64,000 nucleotides of DNA, taken from contig NW_006768769.1 of assembly GCF_000204055.1 (NCBI RefSeq), positions 518,699 to 582,698 of the forward strand, written 5' to 3'. Shown here in pieces: positions 58,223-64,000 of the stretch (the first letter of the stretch is position 1; each line of letters opens with the position of its first letter). The translations under genes and the position numbers were made by a program. This stretch comes from Melampsora larici-populina 98AG31 (Eukaryota > Basidiomycota > Pucciniomycetes > Pucciniales > Melampsoraceae). The notes under the pieces are model-generated. The model was not told where the DNA came from. It did not search any database and worked only from the letters and a program-made list of their open reading frames with translations.

Positions 58223-58471
58223 TCATTCTATCTCCTCTAACAGCATTGAAATGCAGCATACGTTTTTCCTACAAAAATTAGTCTTTGAAGCTGTCCCTTG
58301 TGTCTGATAGCCGGTGTGTGAAACAAGTGAGAAGCCATCCCTGAGATCATTGGTCCTGGAGATGAGTAAGTCATCCTCATGACAACTGCAGAGACCCCCA
58401 GCAGTTCCTGTGAACACGCAGCTCTCAGCACAGCCTACACAGGCGTCTTGAGGACACCCTTGTAGAATCAA
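58223..58471 (-). other. cysteine-rich open frame, no start codon seen
   Basis: The open frame of about 82 codons reads GCPQDACVGCAESCVF, then GGLCSCHEDD and FCRKNVCC, nine cysteines in all. No ATG begins it and no signal peptide is attached, so it would have to be an inner or last exon. The family is unknown and it may be chance. Confidence 0.25.
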
Positions 58472-58638
58472 TACGAAGACTTTGGGAAGCCCGTGGGACG
58501 CCCCGGATTCCGGCTCTGATCCGGGCTCCTTGGATCAGTTTCGTGAGGACGTCCCTCCCCCCGCAACGATAAGCGGTTGTCCCTGGGACATCCGCGTGTC
58601 CTTGTGGTGTATCTATTTTTGTTCATGATCTCCAACTA

Positions 58639-58727
58639 CAGTCAAATCGGAAAAGCTTGACCGATTTCGCCCGCAAAACTCGAGCAATTTGGCGGGGAAT
58701 TTGTGACAAGCTTTTCCGGTTTGACTG
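58639..58727. mobile_element. 89-bp foldback mini-element, TA target duplication
   Basis: The ends CAGTCAAATCGGAAAAGCTTG and its near complement are flanked by TA (58637-58638 and 58728-58729). Its reverse complement aligns end to end without gaps with the element at 19215-19303. CAGT ends plus TA fit the pogo/Fot1 branch of Tc1/mariner. Confidence 0.7.
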
Positions 58728-58804
58728 TAAAAGAAAGGCCGGATGGATTGATCTGGCAAGCTGTGCTGGATTATAATTCAAACTACGCACCTGCGCTCGG
58801 TCAT

Positions 58805-58981
58805 CCTCGCGAGGCGTTGAGCGTGAGTGAGCGTGAGTGATGCGCGAGCGCGGGAATTTTGCTAGTCTTGTGATTTGAGATGACGATGTTTCTCACTCTG
58901 AGGATGGTACATACTTATCTTCTGATCCAAAAGTTAAAACTGAGAGTGAGCACAGCCTCACTCAAGCAACGCCTCGCGAGG
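58805..58981. repeat. inverted repeat pair rich in CG
   Basis: CCTCGCGAGGCGTTGAGCG at 58805 is matched in inverted form by 58957-58981. Two direct copies of TGCGCGAGCG(C/T)GGGA lie at about 58839 and 58983. It is probably a small TIR element; ends not resolved. 58982-59560 holds only chance frames. Confidence 0.4.
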
Positions 58982-59569
58982 ATGCGCGAGCGTGGGACTT
59001 TGTTAAGTTTACAGCCTCACCAACTCTCACCAACTTCACTGATGATGGATCATTTCTCACAACCGATCTGAAATGCGGTGAAAGGACATCCACCGGCCCC
59101 GGTGTCTAGCCGCATGAATCCAGACATAGCCAATTTGACAAATTGTTTTGCTTCCAAAAATTTGCGTCACGGCAGTGGTCAAAACCAATTAAAAAGCGTT
59201 CTTAAAGGTTTTGTATTGTTTGTATTCTCAAAATTAGCAGAGAAACAAAACTTGGTCAAGAAGAAAACCAAGTCTTGGACAATGATGCGCTTTTCAAAAA
59301 TAATCAAATCAATTATTCTCAAATCAGCTGTAACACAAATCTCTATATGGTTGTGCCAGAGATTAAAACAGTGCATGCAGCACACGCAAATGAAACGTCA
59401 AAACCACATCAGCTGCAAGATTGTCCTAATCTCGCACAACTTGACTCAAAGAGACTGAAAGACAATTTAATTTGCACATGATTATGCAATTACATCCCAA
59501 CAAGAAGAAACACCTAATCAAAAAAAAATCTCATCCAAAACATTCTTTGAACAATTGGCAAAAGCTTTG

Positions 59570-59640
59570 TACAGCCCTTTGCATAATTGATGACTTTGAA
59601 GAAGAAAAAACATTGAGTTTTCAAAGAAAAAACCTTGAGT
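59570..59640 (+). repeat. inverted copy of 60400-60455
   Basis: ACAGCCCTTTGCATAATTGATGACTTT and the following Glu/Lys-coding stretch reappear, reverse-complemented, at 60400-60455. The two copies bracket the MITE 59784-60393. Confidence 0.5.
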
Positions 59641-59783
59641 TTTGTCAAAAAGCTGCTGAGTTTTTCAAAAAGTCAGTGAGTTTTTTTTGGAAACCTGGCT
59701 CAGTAAGTCTAAAAGAGAAAGAGCTGGCTCAGTTTTTGAAAAAAAGAATGAGTTTTTGAAAAAAACTTGCAGGTTTTTTTGAA

Positions 59784-60393
59784 GGATCGCACTATTTGGC
59801 GCCCGGTTTGGGACAACTCAATGCCCGGTTTCGACAGCCAAATTTGGCCGCAGCCGCAGCAATTGCGCAAACCGGGCTCAATATTACCGGTTTGGGCTGT
59901 TACACACTGCAACCGGGCTCAATGTGATGAAACCGGGAGGCTTCAACTCAACTTTACCCTTAACCCTTTACCCTTCACCCTTTACCCTCTAACCTCTACC
60001 CCCTTCACTCAATTCACCCTTTGTTCCTCACTCCTTTCCATTCCTCCCTCCGAATTTCAACGCTTTGACCGCCAATGTCCTAAGTCCCAAGCTCACCTCT
60101 ATATACATAGGATCAAAATACATATGCATAAGTGATGAAACATGATCAAAGTGCAAATGAAAGTGAAATAAATGTGGTTTGGGTTATGTATGATTGAAAC
60201 AAAAGAGCAAGAGGCAGAGCGAAATCGTGTGAAACAAAAAAAAATTGGGGGCGAGTGAGATTTGGAATGCCAAAAGCAAAAGCGGTTTGGCCCGTTATTG
60301 GAATTGAAACCGGGCTGCGAAAGTTGTGTCAAGTTTTGAATACAGTTAAATAAAGGGCGGTCTTCCCAAACCGGGCGCCAAATAGTACGATCC
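59784..60393. mobile_element. 610-bp TIR element with 9-bp target duplication
   Basis: The ends GGATCGCACTATTTGGCGCC (one mismatch in the inverted right end) are flanked exactly by TTTTTTGAA at 59775-59783 and 60394-60402. A 9-bp duplication suggests a Mutator-like origin. The interior repeats CCGGTTTGG/CCGGGC motifs and has a C-rich CCCTTA/CCCTTTA stretch at about 59955-60000. No transposase. Confidence 0.7.
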
Positions 60394-60629
60394 TTTTTTG
60401 AAAACTCAAGCGTTTTCTCTTTTTCCAAAGTCATCAATTCTGCAAAGGGCTGTATGTATTTCCATGCTATGGGGAAGGTATGCTTTCCAAAGTTTGTACA
60501 AAAAGTCTGGAAGGTCTCATCGATTATTACAAATTCCATCAAACAAAGAAAACCAGAATGACTTACAATGGCTGATAGTTTTTTCAGAGAAAGTAGCAGC
60601 ATTCTAATTTTGGAATCATTAAGATGGGG

Positions 60630-60915
60630 TTTGAAAGAGGCAGATCCAGTCTCTTTTATGGATACAAGAATGACTGGCATTGGTGTCTGAGAACTTGATC
60701 CAAGAATTGGGAATAATTTTATTCTTCCCCCTCCTTCTCAAAATATGTTCTGGGGCAAGATGTTAGGTGTCATCTCAGCAATTGGCATAGGAATTGAAAT
60801 CAGCTCTCATGTGCCTTACAATATTGTGTGACCACTATTTTGACATCATGCAGATTTTGGAAGGATGTTTTATGCATGTCTCAGCTGAATTTAATTCAGC
60901 TGCTGATAACTGATC
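60630..60915 (+). pseudogene. decayed RNase H of a third YR retroelement
   Basis: The frame DTRMTGIGV, a stop, ELDPRIGNNFILPPPSQNMFWGK then MLGVISAI parallels the RNase H of the outer YR element (DACPTGIGIWNP..LTLPPPSRDIYWAELLAVV). FMHVSAEFNSAADN at about 60864-60907 matches its last motif. It is heavily mutated. Confidence 0.6.
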
Positions 60916-61050
60916 ACATCAAAAATCAATCTTGACCCCTAGAAAACTGATACCCTTTGTCATGAAATCAATGCTGAATCCATCTCTGCTTCACAGATTG
61001 AGCCCTCTCTTTGTTCTGGAGGTCAAGACACAAATTGGATTTCTTTCAAT

Positions 61051-62130
61051 TTGTCATCCCAATTAAAGCTAAATCCAAATGAAAAAGCCTGTGTTCAAAA
61101 ACCCTATGTTAAACATCTCTGTAAACAATTAAGGAAGTTGTCTAAGCAAGATCAAACTTCAGTCATTTGTCCTGTTTCTTTACAAAAATACAAATCCTGT
61201 CTTCATTTTGAGCTTCCATTCAGTTGCAACAAACATGACTTATGCAATTTATCATCATTGATGAGTCAAGTAATTTCTCCAAAATCGGTTTGTGCATATT
61301 TAGTTGATATTCATCACATTTTTAGGATACAATGAAGTACTGTATCAAGAACTTATCAAAGCCAGTAGTTAGGAAGGAGAAACTTACGGTGGATCAAATC
61401 AAGTCTGCAGCATCTATTGCATCCTCTAACAATGACAAATTATTCTTAGCCATGCTGGGTGTGGGTTTTGGGGGCCTTTGTTGCTTGGGTGAACTGACCA
61501 TTCCTGGTTTGAAAAAGTGTTTTGACATGTGGAAAGTTATATTACAATCATCATTTTGGTTTTCAACCTGCAAGGAATTTATTCAGTACAGTCAAACCCG
61601 CACAAACGCATAATTTGGGTGGAAGACTTTTGCTATGCATTTCTGTTGTCAAATTTGGCAGTAAAAAGCATCAAGATTCTAGTTTTTTTCTATGCATTAT
61701 CACGAGTTATGCACCTGCGCGAGTATGCATTTGCGCGGGTTTGACTGTATCTTGTTCAAAAGGGGACACAAATTTCATCAGTGCTCCTGTCATTATTCAT
61801 TGTGCTGCCAATCCTTCCTCTTGTCCCATCCATCTTATCAAGTCCTGTATACATAAACGAGATGACACCAGATGAAAACTTCATCACTTTTCCTGAGCTC
61901 TTTGTCACACACAATGGTTCTTTACCATCCTGCTCCTGGTTGCTGTCAAAATCCCACACTCGATTTTTGATAAATCTTTGGGCAGTCATTCTTTACATTC
62001 TGGTGGTGCTACGGCTCTAGCACAGGCATGCACTACTATGGATCATATCAAAAGTGCAGTAAACTGATCTTCTGAAGCATTTTTGATTTATGTTCAAGGA
62101 CATGTCACAATAAGATTACCAGAGGTTCAA
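61051..62130 (+). pseudogene. decayed tyrosine recombinase of a third YR retroelement
   Basis: The first part (61332-61580) has KLFLAMLGVGFGGLCCLGELTIP, aligning with AVGFAALHRLGELVTP of the outer element but with the catalytic Arg changed to Cys. After a nested MITE (61589-61747) and frame changes, GSHSLHSGGATALAQA and EAFLIYVQGH correspond to HSLRAGG and FKRYIRNH. The HxxR Arg is His here and the Trp position is a TGA. It is inactive. Confidence 0.65.
61589..61747. mobile_element. 159-bp MITE inserted in the decayed recombinase, TA target duplication
   Basis: The ends CAGTCAAACCCGC and complement are flanked by TA at 61587-61588 and 61748-61749. The termini resemble the 89-bp element at 58639. 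Non-coding, Tc1/mariner (pogo-like) type. Confidence 0.7.
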
Positions 62131-63222
62131 AATCATGTAATTGGTGATTTGTCTCATGTTGGATCCATTTTTTTTCTCAAAAAAAAGGGAATCATTGGGT
62201 TTTAAGACTGGTCAATGGCTTCCATGCTTCTGTCTTATATCTCATTGGTCAATGGCTTTCATGCCCTTACAATGTTGTTTGATATGTCTTCTATGCCTGT
62301 GTGTCTGGTGTTGGGACAGATCTTGATCCAGAAACTGAGACAGAGATTGTTTCTTTCTAATGTTTTGCTTCACCCTCTCCTCCTTCACCACTCTATGGCT
62401 GTATGGCTTGTAGACAGGTTGGAGAGGGTCTTTTCTTTTCAAAGAAATATCATAACCCTGAGCTGTTTGGCCTAAGGATTTGCCCACAACCACTCTGCCT
62501 TTTTAGTATTTTCAGATACTGAGTATCACAAGTTTTTATAAATTACATTTCTTGTATATAGCTTTTTGTTTATTCACAATACACAGCCCTGCAAAAGTAA
62601 TTTTTGGGTGAAGTTTATTCTTTGGCCAACCCTGGTTGCCTGCCACAATAGCAAGTGATGACGGGCAAAGCATATGAGAGGTCCTCAAAGCCATGTGCTT
62701 TTGGACCCAAATATATATATATATATGTCCCCCAAAAAATCAAAAAAGTATATTAGAGAAGTATATACATGTACATATGTAGCTTGTAATTGAAAATTGC
62801 ACTCTATACCAGAAAAAGCTACCTGCTCAGTAGAATCTGAAGTAAAAATTCATAAATGCTAATCCAACCAACACACCTTGCTCAATAAGGAATTCATACT
62901 TTAATTCTTGCAAGTCAACACCAAATGGAACAAGAATCCACCCCATTTCATCAATTTCAGAGTTCAAACAAAACAGATGGAAGAATGTTATTGGTTACAC
63001 ACAATATTGATAAAAAACATACATAGGGAACCAAAGTAATATTTCATTTAAAAATTGGTACACAGTATTTACACAGAACACAATTAAAAACATCAAGTCA
63101 AAGCTTGAGATGGACATGAGTATCAAGCTTTACCAGGGCTTGTTTGCTCCATTGCTGATTTTACTGAAGGAGTAATACACCTCAGTTATGATGTGCCCAT
63201 GATGAAGAAAGAATGTGTCAAC
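62131..63222. other. no gene recognised
   Basis: AT-rich with a short (AT)n run at about 62710-62727 and a duplicated GTCAATGGCTT segment at about 62209 and 62247. The part after 63000 may be the 3' flank of the gene on the - strand. Confidence 0.35.
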
Positions 63223-64000
63223 TCACAAGCTCCATGAAGTGATTTTAACATTTGTTTCATCGTCTTGGAACCCAAGCCGTGACATCATCTGCGTAAAGAG
63301 TCATTCCAGTCAGGTAAACAATCCCAATAGTGGATTCATGATAACACATACTTGGTCAGAGAGATAAATTCCTGAACACCCGTCATCAATGTCAACAGGC
63401 TTCCCCGTGGTGAAAGCACACCCGTCCGCGATGATTCCGTCAACAGTCCGGTTATTGGCAATCACAGAGCTGTGCAAAAAGGAGATTAGTCAATCCTAGC
63501 TGATGACTGACAGACAAATACCTACACAGTTTTAAAGCAATTATTTTTTCCGTTATTCAACCTGATGTGAGAATAATTTGTGAGAACCTAATGTCAGCAT
63601 ACACTGATAGGTGCAGATCATAGTTGATGAGTAATATGAAACAACCCGGTAAGCCATCCAGGGACAGAATTTGAGTCATCTTGACCGCCTGAACCGTTCC
63701 AAGGGCACACAACAAGGTCTGAACCGCTATAAGCAACGCCACATGCCTGGATTTTTCAATTATGTAGTGTTAATAGGGTGTCTAGCAAACACAAGATTAT
63801 CACCGGTGATCAAGAAAATTACTTACGCCTTGCCCGCCCGAAGAGCCGGAAATCCTTTTACTCTGTAGCAACCAGTACTGATTGAGCACGCAGTCTCAGA
63901 TGACAGTGAAGATTCAAAGGGACGGACTTACGGGTTTGGTAGGCTTGATATCCGAGTTCACTTCGGCTGTCGCCATTGTTAAAGCGGAGGTCTGGAGACT
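63223..64000 (-). CDS. double-psi beta-barrel (barwin/RlpA-like) protein, 5' end outside the window
   Basis: Exons on the - strand: 64000-63932, 63862-63827, 63746-about 63709, 63561-63526, 63469-63352 and 63288-63223. All are in phase, and all introns have GT..AG ends (the donor of the third exon, GTGCCC, is the least sure). The product in the window is about 120 residues. It reads GGQGACGVAYSGSDLVV, then NNGKNNCFKTVSVIANNRTVDGI, then ADGCAF, DIDDGCSGIYLSDQMMSRLG and ends VKITSWSL. This is the double-psi beta-barrel layout (GACG start, NNG..C, V.D.C, D..LS, ITW end) of small secreted fungal proteins related to barwin/RlpA domains. The frame is open to the window edge, so the signal peptide should lie beyond it. 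The function is probably extracellular; an enzymatic role is unproven. Confidence 0.65.

Noticed and set aside
59951..60020. Possible internal telomere
   Set aside because: The CCCTTA-like units are degenerate and lie inside a TIR element, so a chromosome end or fusion is not supported.
60099..60680. 193-residue frame on the - strand across the 610-bp element's right end
   Set aside because: It crosses an insertion boundary and reads antisense to the RNase H remnant, so it is chance.
1..64000. CRISPR array, bacterial operon or prophage
   Set aside because: Spliceosomal introns, eukaryotic gene families and retroelements show this is fungal nuclear DNA; no spaced short repeats of CRISPR type were seen.

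Overview
The window looks like a piece of a repeat-rich basidiomycete genome, most likely a rust fungus (Pucciniales). This is an inference from four things: short GT..AG introns (about 55-100 nt) in the host genes, a fungal KSP1/RAN1-type protein kinase, small secreted-protein genes, and a dense mix of a chromovirus, DIRS-type YR elements, Harbinger, LINE and MITE sequences. No species-specific marker was recognised. Almost all sequence between the host genes is layered transposable elements.

Host genes. A BTG/Tob-domain protein lies at 939-2255 (+). A large Ser/Thr kinase of the KSP1 type lies at 26911-31442 (+), with five exons whose phases all agree. A secreted-type double-psi beta-barrel (barwin/RlpA-like) protein runs off the right edge at 63223-64000 (-). 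A candidate small secreted protein with TATA box and signal peptide starts at 56046 (-); its 3' part lies next to the poly(A) end of a LINE.

Left half. At 3337-16404 a terminal-inverted-repeat (TIR) element contains a second TIR element (3967-15983), which contains a complete chromodomain Ty3/Gypsy element (4643-15721) with 1466-bp LTRs and a 5-bp target duplication. That element is young by LTR similarity, but its Pol reading frame carries a TAG stop in RT and a +1 shift before the chromodomain. Non-coding TIR elements follow (16719-18819, 18967-19436, 19470-20065), then a decayed Copia fragment (20148-23140).

Middle. At 32369-45426 a Harbinger transposase pseudogene is split by a tyrosine-recombinase retroelement (33401-44802) with split direct repeats in the order A1-ORFs-B1-A2-B2. 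Its recombinase gene is in turn split by a second, oppositely oriented YR retroelement (about 36767-42850). The outer element has lost most of its reverse transcriptase. The inner one keeps Gag, RT/RNase H and recombinase, with one stop, and has an intron in its gag.

Right half. Nested CACTA-like MITEs (46820-47411) and a Harbinger-like MITE (48106-48791) precede a Tad/I-like LINE (about 48824-55609), whose ORF2 is split by an 816-bp CACTA-like foldback element and frameshifted. Then come two MITEs with 9-bp duplications (56342-56948, 59784-60393), two TA-flanked mini-elements (58639-58727, 61589-61747) and a decayed third YR retroelement (60630-62130).

The genes do not form an operon or visible shared pathway. 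The main content is a readable insertion history: who landed in whom, and which ORFs died.
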